NCBI GenBank assembly: GCA_035569495.1
Contig: DATMMX010000011.1
Span: 124,001-188,000 of the forward strand
Reading direction: 5' to 3'
Length of the DNA stretch: 64,000 bases
Origin: DASRDZ01 sp035569495
GTDB lineage: Bacteria; Chloroflexota; Dormibacteria; Aeolococcales; Aeolococcaceae
In this document: piece by piece, positions 26,265-37,577 of the stretch
Layout of the letters: each line of letters opens with the position of its first letter
How positions within the stretch are numbered: the stretch's first letter is position 1
The notes under the pieces: generated by a model
Databases searched by the model: none
Seen by the model: only the letters and a program-made list of their open reading frames with translations
What the model was told of the DNA's origin: nothing
Position numbers and translations under genes: made by a program

Positions 26265-26729
26265 CTAGCTGACCTCGACGACCTTCAGCTCCATCTCCCC
26301 CGCCGGCGCGGCCACCTTGGCAACGTCCCCCGCGCGCTTGCCGATCAGCGCGCTGCCGATCGGCGACTGCGCCGAGATGCGCCCCGCGGTGGGATCCACC
26401 TCGGTCGGCCCGACGATGAAGTACGTCGACTTCCCGTAGGCGTCCTCGACGGTGACGCGAGCGCCGATCCTGGCCACGCCGTCCGGGGCGCCCTCTTCGA
26501 TGATCACCGCGTCGCGCAGCGAGGCTTTCAGCTCGGCGATGCGCCCCTCGACGTGCGACTGGTCCTCGCGCGCCTGGTGGTACCCGGCGTTCTCGCTGAG
26601 GTCGCCCTCGGAGCGAGTCGAGGCGATGCGCGCCACGATCTCGGGACGGCGCACGTTCTCCAGCTGGGCCAGCTCCGCTTCGAGGGCGGCGCGACCGGCT
26701 GCGGTCATGTGGACGGGACGACTGGCCAC
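26265..26729 (-). CDS. greA: Transcription elongation factor GreA
   Basis: 154 residues, close to the usual 157. The N-terminal coiled coil contains the acidic tip RSEGDLSENAGYHQAREDQ, which inserts into the RNA polymerase secondary channel, and the C-terminal FKBP-like domain ends with SPIGSALIGKRAGDV. It rescues backtracked polymerase by stimulating transcript cleavage. The GTG at 26729 has no ribosome site, but TAGACT (26743-26738) lies 8 nt upstream, so leaderless expression is likely. That box shares its TAG with the stop codon of the preceding gene. Confidence 0.95.
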   Translation of the reverse strand: MASRPVHMTAAGRAALEAELAQLENVRRPEIVARIASTRSEGDLSENAGYHQAREDQSHVEGRIAELKASLRDAVIIEEGAPDGVARIGARVTVEDAYGKSTYFIVGPTEVDPTAGRISAQSPIGSALIGKRAGDVAKVAAPAGEMELKVVEVS

Positions 26730-26740
26730 GCGGCGGGAGT

Positions 26741-28519
26741 CTAGCGTCCCGCACCACCGCGGCGGCGGCGCAGCACCACGACCCCGCCGAGCGTCGCGAA
26801 GGCGGCGAGCAGGCCCGCGCTCGCCGGCGCGGCCACCACGCCCGCGGTGTCGGGCAGGCTGGCGGCCGGCGTCGCGTCGCCCGCCGAGGCGCCGACGACC
26901 GCCGTGGTGCTCGGGCACCACGGGTTGGCCGGCACGTCCTTGCACGGGTCGGGCATGGTCGCCTGGTCGTAGGGGATGGGCAGGATGGTGGTGTCGGCGA
27001 CGCTGCCCTGCGGGTAGTTGACCACCGGCGGCACCTGCGGGCACTGCGGGATCAGCGGCAGCGCGCCCGGGCTGGCGCAGACGAGCTGAGCGAAGCTGGG
27101 GCCGAGGTAGCCCTGGTTGGGGATGCCGCACATCCCCAGCAGCGTCTGGATCTGCGGAGGGTCGCTGCTCAGCGTCCCCGAGGTGTCGGTGTTGCCGTGG
27201 AAGCAGTCGCCGTTGGCGGGCGCGCTGGGTTGAGCGGCCAGGGCGATGTCCGCGTTGCCGGGGTTGTTCCAGCTCGCGTTGTTGCTGAAGGTATTGGCCG
27301 CAACCTCGTTGCCGACCGCCTGGTAGTAGCACATCGACTGCGCCGGGGTGCTCAGGTCGGTGCCGCCCGCGCAGGGCTGCTTCGACTTGGGCGACGGGGT
27401 CTCGCCGTCGGGGTAGTCGTTGACCACCACGCCCCAGCCGTTGTTGCCGGTGACCGTGTTGCCGGTGACCGTGTAGTTGCGGATGCCGCTGAGGATGATG
27501 CCCACGCCCACCGGCGCCGCGGCGGCGATGCCGTAGCCGGGGGTGTTCGGGTTGTTGTTGTCATGAACGTTGTTGTTGCGGATCACGCTGCACGACCCGC
27601 CGCCGCCGGGGCAGGCGCCGTTGGCGGGCGACGGCCAGTCGTCGTTGTTCAGCGTGTTGGGGGCGATGCCGGTCTTGTTCCTGTCCCACTCGCCGTTCTC
27701 GATGGTCAGGTGGCCGCCCGCGTTGGTGCCGCTGAAGCCGAGCGCGCTGTTCTCCGCGTGGGCGTGGTTGAGGTCGACGTTGCAGTCCTGGCAGGCGCCG
27801 ATGTAGTAGTCGCTGTCGCCCATGTTGCTGGCGTAGCTGTGGTCGATGACCCCGGGACCGCCCTCGTTGCTGGTGAAGATGCCGTACTGGCCCATCGGCA
27901 CCGTGCTCGACGCGTGGTTGGCCGGGTCGGTGCCGTAGTCGTACGAGGAGCTGGCGGTGATGTAGTCGCCGCGCAGCGCGTGCAGGTTGATGGTGCCGGT
28001 GCCGTCGCCGCCGTTCCACCAGATCTGGTTGCCGTTGCCGCCGCCCGAGCCGCTGAGGAAGTTGCAGACCAGCAGGTTCTCGACGGATACCCCGTCCGCC
28101 TCCCACACCTCGACGCCGTTGCGGCCGAGCGTGCCGCCGCTGCCATCCGGCAGCCCGAGGTTCTGCGAGGACGGCGCCGCGTCGCACTGCGGCGAGCCCG
28201 GCTTGGTGCCGTCGACGACCACCGTGTTGCGGTTCATGCCGCGCAGGTGGACCCCCGGCGTGGTGATCAGCACGCCCGCCTGGTGCTCGGAGCCGGGCAC
28301 GCCCTGCTCGTGGTAGTCGCCGGGGCCGACCAGCACCCAGTCACCGGGCCGGGCGTCGTTGACCGCCGCCTGGATCGACGCGTAGGGCCCCTTGACGCCG
28401 TTGACCGTGCCCACCCGGAGCACGTGGGGCGACGACGCGGCGGCGCCGCCACCGGAGAAGGCGGCCGCCACGGCCACCGAGAGAGTCGCGAGCACGAGCG
28501 CGAACCTGCGTCCAACCAT
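26741..28519 (-). CDS. Surface-anchored right-handed beta-helix protein
   Basis: 592 residues from the ATG at 28519. A signal peptide (1-27) is followed by YASIQAAVNDARPGDWVLVGPGDY, the opening of DUF1565/pectate-lyase-like beta-helices, and many parallel-beta-helix coils rich in NNN and G-V-VVND turns. The C-terminus is a sorting-type signal: LPDTA at 555-559, a hydrophobic stretch and LRRRRGGAGR. LPXTA is a known variant substrate of some actinobacterial sortases. It may bind or cleave polysaccharide; no lyase-type catalytic residues could be identified. Confidence 0.8.
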   Translation of the reverse strand: MVGRRFALVLATLSVAVAAAFSGGGAAASSPHVLRVGTVNGVKGPYASIQAAVNDARPGDWVLVGPGDYHEQGVPGSEHQAGVLITTPGVHLRGMNRNTVVVDGTKPGSPQCDAAPSSQNLGLPDGSGGTLGRNGVEVWEADGVSVENLLVCNFLSGSGGGNGNQIWWNGGDGTGTINLHALRGDYITASSSYDYGTDPANHASSTVPMGQYGIFTSNEGGPGVIDHSYASNMGDSDYYIGACQDCNVDLNHAHAENSALGFSGTNAGGHLTIENGEWDRNKTGIAPNTLNNDDWPSPANGACPGGGGSCSVIRNNNVHDNNNPNTPGYGIAAAAPVGVGIILSGIRNYTVTGNTVTGNNGWGVVVNDYPDGETPSPKSKQPCAGGTDLSTPAQSMCYYQAVGNEVAANTFSNNASWNNPGNADIALAAQPSAPANGDCFHGNTDTSGTLSSDPPQIQTLLGMCGIPNQGYLGPSFAQLVCASPGALPLIPQCPQVPPVVNYPQGSVADTTILPIPYDQATMPDPCKDVPANPWCPSTTAVVGASAGDATPAASLPDTAGVVAAPASAGLLAAFATLGGVVVLRRRRGGAGR

Positions 28520-28599
28520 GCCCTGTGAGACGACCGTGGTACCCCGCGCATTGCGCGGTTGCGCCGGATGACGCGCCACCACGCCAGGCGGTGGCGCGC

Positions 28600-30027
28600 T
28601 CAGTCGCCCGCCGTGGCGGCGACGGCGACCGGCTCGCGGAGCTCCGCCGCAGGGCTGAGCGCCGCGCGAGGCCGCGGGATCAGTGCGCCGACCGCTCCGG
28701 AGAGCAGCGCGGTCACGGTTGCGAACAACCACAGGCGATGGAAGCGGGCCACCGAATCGGTCGCGCCCGCGGTGGTGCCCACCAGCATCACCAGCACCGC
28801 GATCCCCAGTGCGCCGCCCACCTGTCTTGCGGTCTGGTTGACGGCGCTCCCCACCGCGAAGCGATGTGGTGGCAGCGACGACACCGCCGCCGCGCTGAGC
28901 ACCGGAAAGGTCAGCCCGATGCCGAGGCCGACCACCAGCGTTCCCGGCAGCCACTGCGCCAGGTACTGCGGCGTGCTGCCCACGACGAGCACGTACCACG
29001 CCAGTCCGATGGCGAAGAACAGACCACCTGCGACGAGCACCGGCCGGAAGCCGATACGCGCGGCCAGCCGTCCCGCCGGTCCGGCGACAACGGCGACCAC
29101 CAGCGGTCCGGGCGTGATCGCCAGGCCCGCGCGGAGGATCGAGTAGTGCCACACGCCGGTGAGAAAGAGGACGTTGCCGAGCAGCATGGCGAAGAACCCG
29201 GCCGCGTACACCAGCGTGGCCGCGTTGGCGGCGCTGAAGGAGCGCTCGCGGAACAGGGTGAGGTCGATGGCCGGCTGCGGATGCGTCCTGCAGCGCCTCA
29301 CGAAAGCGATGCCCAGGACGAGCGCCAGCGCGCCCGCACCGAGGATGCGCGGATCGGTCCAGCCCCAATCGGTGCCCTCGGTCAGCGCCGCCACCACCGC
29401 CGCCAGGGCGATCGAGATCATGCCAACTCCGACATAATCAGGCGCCGACGCGTCGCTGCGCGGCGACTCGGTGAGCACCCGCCGCCCAACTACGGTGATG
29501 GCCAGCCCCACCGGCAGGTTGACCAGGAACGCCGCGCGCCAGCCGCCCGCCGAGACGATCAGCGCGCCGAGCGACGGCCCCGTGGCCACGGCGAGCGCGC
29601 CGATGCCGCCCCACAGCGCCACCATCTGGGTGCGCCGCTCCGGCGGGTAGGCGCCGATCAGCAGCGCCAGTGAGGCCGGCACCAGGAACGCCGCGCCCGC
29701 CGCCTGCACGACCCGGCTGGCCACCAGCACCGGCACGTTCGGGGCGATGCCGCAGAGCAGTGAGCCGAGCAGGAAAACCCCTGTGCCGGCAAGGAATGTC
29801 CGCCGCCGCCCCAGCCGGTCCGCGGTGCGCCCGCCGATCACCAGCAGGGCGCCGAAGACGATCGAGTACGCGGTGATCACCCAGGCCAGCGTCGCCCGGC
29901 TGTCCTGCGCGTACGACGACTGCAGGCTGGGAAAGGCGACGTTGACGATGGACAGGTCGAGCGCCGCCATGAACGACCCCAGCGCGGTGACCACGAAGAC
30001 CGCACGGCGGCGCGGCTGCAGCGCCAT
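28600..30027 (-). CDS. DHA2-family MFS efflux transporter
   Basis: 475 residues from the ATG at 30027, 11 bases after the thiolase stop. Fourteen helices, motif A as GGRTADRLGRRR and the opening LDLSIVNVAFPSL place it in the EmrB/QacA type. It is the second such transporter in the window and is clearly diverged from the one at 2297. Sharing an operon with a thiolase suggests export of a lipid- or acid-type metabolite, but this is an inference. Confidence 0.88.
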   Translation of the reverse strand: MALQPRRRAVFVVTALGSFMAALDLSIVNVAFPSLQSSYAQDSRATLAWVITAYSIVFGALLVIGGRTADRLGRRRTFLAGTGVFLLGSLLCGIAPNVPVLVASRVVQAAGAAFLVPASLALLIGAYPPERRTQMVALWGGIGALAVATGPSLGALIVSAGGWRAAFLVNLPVGLAITVVGRRVLTESPRSDASAPDYVGVGMISIALAAVVAALTEGTDWGWTDPRILGAGALALVLGIAFVRRCRTHPQPAIDLTLFRERSFSAANAATLVYAAGFFAMLLGNVLFLTGVWHYSILRAGLAITPGPLVVAVVAGPAGRLAARIGFRPVLVAGGLFFAIGLAWYVLVVGSTPQYLAQWLPGTLVVGLGIGLTFPVLSAAAVSSLPPHRFAVGSAVNQTARQVGGALGIAVLVMLVGTTAGATDSVARFHRLWLFATVTALLSGAVGALIPRPRAALSPAAELREPVAVAATAGD

Positions 30028-30037
30028 GGCCCGCGGC

Positions 30038-31228
<1,191 letters not shown>

Positions 31229-31251
31229 GGCTGCTCCGGTTTCCGCGAGTC

Positions 31252-31301
31252 AGTTGCTTCACACGATGCACCGTACCACCGGTGGGTTCTTTCAAGCAAC
31301 T
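31252..31301. promoter_or_regulatory. Thiolase promoter flanked by an 8-bp inverted repeat
   Basis: On the minus strand TTGCTT (31299-31294), an 18-bp spacer and TACGGT (31275-31270) form a plausible promoter. Arms AGTTGCTT (31252-31259) and AAGCAACT (31294-31301) are exact inverted copies flanking it, and a CCACCGGTGG palindrome (31276-31285) fills the spacer. This suggests repressor control of the thiolase-MFS unit. Confidence 0.45.
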
Positions 31302-31355
31302 CGCTCGCTCCCGAGGCCCCGTAACCCCCTTCCGGTGGGGCGCTCGGCAAGCTGC

Positions 31356-31361
31356 TACGAT
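31356..31361 (+). promoter_or_regulatory. -10 box for a leaderless transcript
   Basis: TACGAT ends 6 nt before the GTG at 31368; no ribosome-binding site is present. Confidence 0.5.
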
Positions 31362-31367
31362 CCGGCG

Positions 31368-32506
31368 GTGCAGGCGCGCGTGGTCATCCTGGGCGCGGGC
31401 TTCGGCGGGCTGGAGCTCGCCACCATGCTGTCGAACGAGTTCGGCGACGGCATCGACGTCACCCTGGTCGACAGGAGTCCTGCGTTCTCCTTCGGCTTCG
31501 CCAAGCTCGACGTGATGTTCGGACGCAGCGCGCGCGACGCCGTGCTGCATCCATACCGCGACATCGCCAAGCCCGGTGTCCGCTTCCTGCAGGCGGCGGT
31601 CACGGCGATCGACCCGCAGTCGCGCCGCGTCACCACCGAGGACGGCGTGCTCGACGCCGACTACCTGGTCATCGCCCTGGGCGCCGACTACGACGTGGCC
31701 GCCACCCCGGGCCTGGCCGAGGGCGGCAACGAGTTCTACACGCTGGGCGGCGCCGAGCGCCTTGCCGGGTTGATCGACGGTTTCAGCAGCGGCCGCGCGC
31801 TGATCGGCGTGTGCGGCACGCCCTTCAAGTGCCCGCCCGCGCCCACCGAGGCGGCGCTGCTGCTCCACGACCACCTGGTCGCCCGCGGCTGCCGCGACGC
31901 CTGCGAGATCGCCTTCGTCATCCCCTTCGACGTGCCCATCCCGCCGTCGCCGGAGACCTCGCGGGCACTGGTCGCGGCCTTCGCCGAGCGCGGCATCGAG
32001 TTCATCCCGGGCCGCCGCATCACCGCTCTCGACGCCGCGCGAAGCGTCACCGTGCTCGACGACGGCACCGAGCTGGCCTACGACCTCTTCCTCGGCGTAC
32101 CCCGGCATCGCGTGCCCGACGTGGTCGCCAATGCGATGGCGCTCGCTGAGGACGGCTACGTCGCGGTGAGCGCCGCGACCATGGAGACGCAGGTGCCGCG
32201 CGTCTACGCCATCGGCGACTGCACCTCGGTCGGCGTGCCCAAGGCGGGGGTGTTCGCCGAGGGCGAAGCGCGCGTCGCGGCGGCGTCGCTGATCGACGCG
32301 ATCCGTGGGGTCGACGAGCCCCATGCCTACGACGGTCGCGGTTCGTGCTACATAGAGTTCGGCGCGGGACGGGTGGGTCGCGTCGACGTCGACTTCTTCT
32401 CCGGCCCCCGGCCGGTGGGGACCTACCACGAGCCGTCCACCGCGCTGGTGGCGGAGAAACACGATTTCGGGGCCAGCCGTCTGGCCCGCTGGTTCGGAGG
32501 ACAACC

Positions 32507-32510
<4 letters not shown>
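31368..32510 (+). CDS. FAD-dependent pyridine nucleotide-disulfide-type oxidoreductase (SQR-like)
   Basis: 380 residues from the GTG at 31368. The N-terminal Rossmann motif VVILGAGFGGLELA and the second FAD motif VYAIGDCTSV are intact. The segment CGTPFKCPPAP carries two cysteines at positions reminiscent of sulfide:quinone oxidoreductases and flavocytochrome c sulfide dehydrogenases, and the C-terminus ends with an amphipathic ARWFGGQP. It probably oxidises a small thiol or sulfide and passes electrons to quinone, though the third SQR cysteine is not evident. It is coupled by ATGA to a peroxiredoxin. Confidence 0.82.
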
Positions 32511-33159
<649 letters not shown>

Positions 33160-33163
<4 letters not shown>

Positions 33164-33801
33164 GCGCGCAGCCGGCGGGCAGCGCCGACCTGTGGGGGCT
33201 GATCCACGAGCAGCGCGGTAAGGTGGCCGACGTGCTCGGCACCTTCGGCGACGCCGAGTGGAACGCCGACTCGCTGTGCGCGGGATGGCGCGTGCGCGAC
33301 GTGACCGCGCACATGGTCGAGACCCATCTCATGACGCCGCCGAGGTTCATCGGCAGGTTCGCCTCGGCCGGCTTCAACTTCGACAAGTTCGCGGCCAGGG
33401 GCGTGGCGGCGCATTCCGCACAGCCGACCGGGGAGCTGCTCGCCGAGTACCGCGCCTCGATGCCGCGCACCACGGCGCCGCCCGGACCCAAGCCGACCTG
33501 GCTGGCCGAGGCGCTGATCCATGGTGAGGACGTGGCCCGACCGACCGGTCGGTCGGTTGGCTCCTCGCCGGCGGCGCTGGTTGTGGTCGCCGACTTCGTC
33601 CGCGGTTCGACACCGCTGCTGCACGGCAAGCAGCGCAGCGCCGGGCTGCGGCTGCGCGCCACCGATGTCGACTGGACGGCGGGCGACGGGCCCGAGGTCA
33701 GCGGCCCGGCGGCGTCGCTGATCCTGGCCATGACCGGTCGCAAGCCGGCGCTCGCCGACCTCAGCGGCGAGGGCTTGGAGACGCTCAGCTCGCGCATGTG
33801 A
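33160..33801 (+). CDS. Maleylpyruvate isomerase/DinB-like protein
   Basis: 213 residues starting at an ATG overlapping the peroxiredoxin stop. The N-terminal four-helix bundle has the metal-site motifs CAGWRVRDVTAHMVE and WLAEALIHGEDVARP, typical of the actinobacterial TIGR03083/mycothiol-dependent isomerase group of the DinB superfamily. Family members use mycothiol or bind metal; the substrate here is unknown. It is the last gene of the redox operon. Confidence 0.8.
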
Positions 33802-33806
33802 GATTC

Positions 33807-33846
33807 GCGCGCCAACCGCGCCCGGATTCGATTACGGTTGGCGCGC
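33807..33846. promoter_or_regulatory. 12-bp perfect inverted repeat around a leaderless promoter
   Basis: Arms GCGCGCCAACCG (33807-33818) and CGGTTGGCGCGC (33835-33846) enclose 16 bp. A TACGGT -10 box (33833-33838) overlaps the right arm, and the ATG follows one base after the arm. As DNA it could be an operator; as RNA it could end the upstream message, although no T-run follows. Confidence 0.5.
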
Positions 33847-33847
33847 A

Positions 33848-34894
33848 ATGGACGACCGGCTCCAGGCCCAGCTCGCGGCGTGGCGCCAGGCGGCGCTGAT
33901 CGACGCCGCGACCGCGGAGGCGATCGCGCGCTACGAGTCTGCCGGGGGCTCTGCGGCGCCTGGTCACGCGCCGGCGGCTGAGCGCGTCGGTCCTGCGGAG
34001 GCGCTCACCTACGTGGGCGTCGCGGTGGTGCTGGCGGGACTGGTCTACGGCGCCTTCACCGGGCTGGACGCGGGGGCATCGGGGACGGCGGTCCTCGTCT
34101 TCGCGGTGTTTGCGGGCGTCCTGGCGCTGCTGCTCAGCGGTGGCGGCGCGGCGAGCAGCCGCCGGTCGGCGGGGACGGCCGCGGCGGCTGCTGCCGGGCT
34201 TGCGGCGCTGGGCGTGGGGCGCCTCCTGATGGCGTCGGGCGTCCTGGAGACCGCGCACCACCTGGTCTACGACCCCGCCATCGGGCGCGTCACCGAGGAG
34301 CCCGCGCAGAACCTGGCGGCGCTGGCGGCGGCGTCCGCGGGCGCCTGCCTGTTGCTGACGCTGGTTGCGGTGGAGCTGCTCACCGTGCCGGTGGTGGCGT
34401 TCGTGATGGCGTCGGCGGCGTATGCGGCGGGGATGGCGTCGGCCGTCGCCATCGCCGGGCAGGCGGGGGTGCGCAACGGCGTGGCGCCGCTGGCGGTGGG
34501 CGCCGCGCTGGTGCTGCTGGCGGCGCGTCCGCGGCTCTCCCGGGTCGCCGCGACGCTGCGCTTCGTGGCCGCGCTGGTGACGCCCTCGGCGCTGCTCGTC
34601 CTCGGCGCGCTGCCCGACGCGCCCGTCTGGCCGCTGATCGTGGTGGCGGCGGTGATCGCAGTGATCAGCATGTCGGCGGCGGTGCGGCTGGGCGGCAGCG
34701 CGCTGGCCGTCGCCGGCGGGCTGAGCGTCTTCGGCATCTCCGTCGACGTGGCGGGCCGCACCCTCGGCAACAGCGGCGGCGCGCCCCTGGTGCTGATCGT
34801 CTCCGGGCTGCTGCTGGTGGCCTGCGCGGCGCTGACCCAGGAGGCGATCCGGCGCACCCGCGCCCGAGCTACGGCGCCGGCGCGTACACCGTGA
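33848..34894 (+). CDS. Polytopic membrane protein, DUF2157-like
   Basis: 348 residues. A short cytoplasmic N-terminus (AQLAAWRQAALIDAATAEAI, the W-x-x-GLI-like start of DUF2157 proteins) is followed by about ten Ala/Val/Leu-rich helices with few charged residues. The fit to DUF2157 is based on layout only. The gene runs tail-to-tail into the GT39-like gene with a 26-bp overlap of coding ends. Function is unknown. Confidence 0.6.
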   Translation: MDDRLQAQLAAWRQAALIDAATAEAIARYESAGGSAAPGHAPAAERVGPAEALTYVGVAVVLAGLVYGAFTGLDAGASGTAVLVFAVFAGVLALLLSGGGAASSRRSAGTAAAAAAGLAALGVGRLLMASGVLETAHHLVYDPAIGRVTEEPAQNLAALAAASAGACLLLTLVAVELLTVPVVAFVMASAAYAAGMASAVAIAGQAGVRNGVAPLAVGAALVLLAARPRLSRVAATLRFVAALVTPSALLVLGALPDAPVWPLIVVAAVIAVISMSAAVRLGGSALAVAGGLSVFGISVDVAGRTLGNSGGAPLVLIVSGLLLVACAALTQEAIRRTRARATAPARTP

Positions 34895-36323
34895 CGCAGA
34901 CCATGGTGGCGCAGGTGCGGCGCACCATCGTGTGTCCGGCGGGCAGTCGTGGCTGGTGGTCGCCCGGCTGGGTGACCACGTCGACGGTGTTCGCGGTGGC
35001 GGGCACGGCGTCGATGAACGCGCCCGGCGGGTAGGCGGCGAGGCCGAAGTACCACGGTGGCGCGGGCGGCAGGACGTGGGTGTGCGCGGTCACGTCGCCG
35101 TCGCCCGCGGCCAGGACCTGCATGTACGTGTCAGGACTGGCCACAACCAGGTCGCCCGCGGTGACGTGGCCGTCGAGCTGCTCGCGGACCACATCGGCGA
35201 TGGCGGCGCGCGTCGGCAGTGCGCACATCGCGATGCTCGCGCATGCAATCGCCGCGATTGCGGGCGGCGCCGCCCAGCGCAGCCGTGACAGGCCCAGGCC
35301 GACCACGGCGAAGAGCGGCGTCCAGACCACGCTGACGTAGCGCTCGTCGAGAACCGGATGCACCGCGCTGGCCAGCCCGATCAGCACCGCGGCGCCGAGC
35401 CCGCAGGCGACCACGTACGCGCCTGCCGCGCGCTGTATCCGCGGCATCCCCGCCAGCACCGCCACCCCCGCGCCCGCGATGCCAACGCCCTGCAGCGCAA
35501 CGAGCAGCGAGTGCTGCGGCAGGTTGGCGTCGACCGGCGGACCGCCGAAGAAGCCTCGCAACACGCCGCCCACCGCCCCGGCGAAGCCGATGCCGTCGAG
35601 CCAGAACGCCTGCTGCGCATGGTGGAACTGCGCGGTGGCGAAGGGCAGCCAGAGCAGCAGCAGCGCGCATCCCGCGACGGTTGCGGCCGTCACGCGCAGC
35701 ATGGTGGGACGCGACGCGCGCAGCACCAGCACCGCCGCGAGCAGCTCGGCGACCACCGCGAAGGCGACGAAATAGTCACTGAGCATGGCCGCCGCCACCA
35801 CCGCTGCATGCACGGCGAGGCGCGGGCGCGAGGGCCGCTCGACCGCGCGCCACAGCGTCAGCGTCGCGGCCAGCACCAGCGTCCCCGCCAGCGCGTACAT
35901 GCGCGCGTCACGCGCCGGGAGCACCAGGGCGGGCAGCACCGCAGCGGCGGCCGCCGCCCACAGCCCCGCGCGAACGCCGCCGAGTCGCCGTCCCAGCGCG
36001 GCGAGCAGCGGCACGGCCGCGGTTCCCGCCAGCGCCGCGGGCAGTCGCAGCATGGCCGGATCGTTCGACAGCGACGATGCCAGGTGGGTCAGCGCATACG
36101 GCAGCGGCGCCGCGCTGTCATTGCGCACCGCCGCATACATGTCGAGCCAGGCGCGCCGCGACACCACCGCGGTGAACGACTCGTCGCCGCCCAGCGGCTG
36201 ATGGCCGAGCGCGATCACCCGGATGAGCAGCGCCACCACCGTGATCCCCGCCACACCGAGGGCGTACGGCGTGGCGCGCACCCGCAGCCCCGCGCCCACG
36301 CGCGGCAGCGCGATCGCGGTCAC
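34869..36323 (-). CDS. GT39-like (ArnT/PMT-type) membrane glycosyltransferase
   Basis: 484 residues from a GTG at 36323. About ten helices are visible; the first periplasmic loop contains LGHQPLGGDESFTAVVSRR, whose GGDES acidic pair is the catalytic signature of GT-C enzymes such as ArnT and protein mannosyltransferases. The C-terminal 150 residues form a soluble outer domain. It transfers a sugar from a polyprenyl phosphate to an unknown acceptor outside the membrane. Confidence 0.8.
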   Translation of the reverse strand: MTAIALPRVGAGLRVRATPYALGVAGITVVALLIRVIALGHQPLGGDESFTAVVSRRAWLDMYAAVRNDSAAPLPYALTHLASSLSNDPAMLRLPAALAGTAAVPLLAALGRRLGGVRAGLWAAAAAAVLPALVLPARDARMYALAGTLVLAATLTLWRAVERPSRPRLAVHAAVVAAAMLSDYFVAFAVVAELLAAVLVLRASRPTMLRVTAATVAGCALLLLWLPFATAQFHHAQQAFWLDGIGFAGAVGGVLRGFFGGPPVDANLPQHSLLVALQGVGIAGAGVAVLAGMPRIQRAAGAYVVACGLGAAVLIGLASAVHPVLDERYVSVVWTPLFAVVGLGLSRLRWAAPPAIAAIACASIAMCALPTRAAIADVVREQLDGHVTAGDLVVASPDTYMQVLAAGDGDVTAHTHVLPPAPPWYFGLAAYPPGAFIDAVPATANTVDVVTQPGDHQPRLPAGHTMVRRTCATMVCVTVYAPAP

Positions 36324-36397
36324 ATCGAGGGCGACCCCACCACCCGCACGGCCCGGTCCTCCGCAACGTCCAGCGCTGGCGGCAGGCTACCAGGGGT

Positions 36398-37453
36398 TCA
36401 CCAAACGGGGTTGGCGACCTCGGCGGACCCGGCCGGCCGCACCGCCGCCGAGCGGGCGACCGTCCGCAGGTGGTCGTAGACCTGCCGGAACGCCTCCCAC
36501 GGCGAGGTCTCGCGGTACTCGATCCCCTGTTCGGCGCAGACCCTGCGGACCAGCGGTGCCGCCTTCCTGAGCTGGTGACGCGGCATGGCCGGAAAGAGGT
36601 GATGCTCGACCTGGCAGCTCAGCGGACCGAAGAAGTAGTCGGTGGCGCGGCTGGCGCGGATGTCGCGCGCGGTCACCACCTGGCGATGCAGGAAGTCGAG
36701 CTCCTCGCCGGGCTGGAGCACGGTCATGCCGGTGTGGTTGGGGAGGAAGGCTCCGCCCAGGTAGAGGCCGAGCAGCAGCTGATGCACCGCGGCGAATAGC
36801 AGTCCGCGACCCGCACCGAGAGCGATGGTCAGTCCGCCGAAGTACAGCGTGTAGTGGATGACCCCGAGGCCGAGCTCGACGCGCGGATGGCGCAGCGTGC
36901 GCTCGCCGAGGAACCGCGCGCTGTAGACGCGCATCTGCAGGACGCTCAGCGAGAGCAGCGGCCCGATGGTGGCCGCCTGGTGGCGAATCATGAAGCGGGA
37001 GAAGCCCCGGCTGCGCCGTGCCTCCTCGTCGTAGACCGCGACCACGCCACCCTCGATGTCGCGATCGGTGCCGATGCGATTGGGTTGCGCGTGGTGCATG
37101 TTGTGCCGCTCGGCCCACCAGCCCCTGCTGCCTCCCGCGCAGAGGTTGAAGAGCAGCAGGCTGAGCACGTAGTTGGCGCGACTGGTCCTGAAGATCTGGT
37201 TGTGGGCCGCGTCGTGGCCGAGGAAGCCGAGCTGGCCGAAGAGCAGAGCGGCCGGCGCGGCGAAGACCAGCGCCCACCAGCTCCCGCGGGTGAGCACGAT
37301 CCCCACGACGGTCGCCGCGAACAGCAGCAGGTGCCCCGCCGCAGGCGCGATCTGACGGCTGGGACTCCGCTCCAGCAGGCCCTGGTCTGCCACCAATCGC
37401 TTGAGTTGGACGTAGGCATCGACGGATTGCGGCGATTGGTTCAGTTTGTTCAT
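36398..37453 (-). CDS. Membrane fatty-acid desaturase (acyl-lipid type)
   Basis: 351 residues from the ATG at 37453, with AGGGG 4-5 nt upstream. All three histidine boxes that bind the diiron centre are present: HDAAH (80-84), HNMHH (117-121) and QVEHH (281-285). The Gln in the third box is typical of front-end and DesA3-like desaturases, which introduce a double bond into acyl-CoA or lipid-bound chains using O2. It lies divergent from the type III polyketide synthase, which suggests that it supplies or modifies the acyl starter of a phenolic lipid. Confidence 0.92.
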   Translation of the reverse strand: MNKLNQSPQSVDAYVQLKRLVADQGLLERSPSRQIAPAAGHLLLFAATVVGIVLTRGSWWALVFAAPAALLFGQLGFLGHDAAHNQIFRTSRANYVLSLLLFNLCAGGSRGWWAERHNMHHAQPNRIGTDRDIEGGVVAVYDEEARRSRGFSRFMIRHQAATIGPLLSLSVLQMRVYSARFLGERTLRHPRVELGLGVIHYTLYFGGLTIALGAGRGLLFAAVHQLLLGLYLGGAFLPNHTGMTVLQPGEELDFLHRQVVTARDIRASRATDYFFGPLSCQVEHHLFPAMPRHQLRKAAPLVRRVCAEQGIEYRETSPWEAFRQVYDHLRTVARSAAVRPAGSAEVANPVW

Positions 37454-37577
37454 CGGGCCCCTGAATGGAGGATGCGGGGCACCACTATGACGGGCCGGGC
37501 ATAACGTGTCGGTACCGCGGCGGACTGATCGCCCCGCCTGTCGAGCCTCTGGCCGGGGCCCCGCGTCCCAACGTGCT

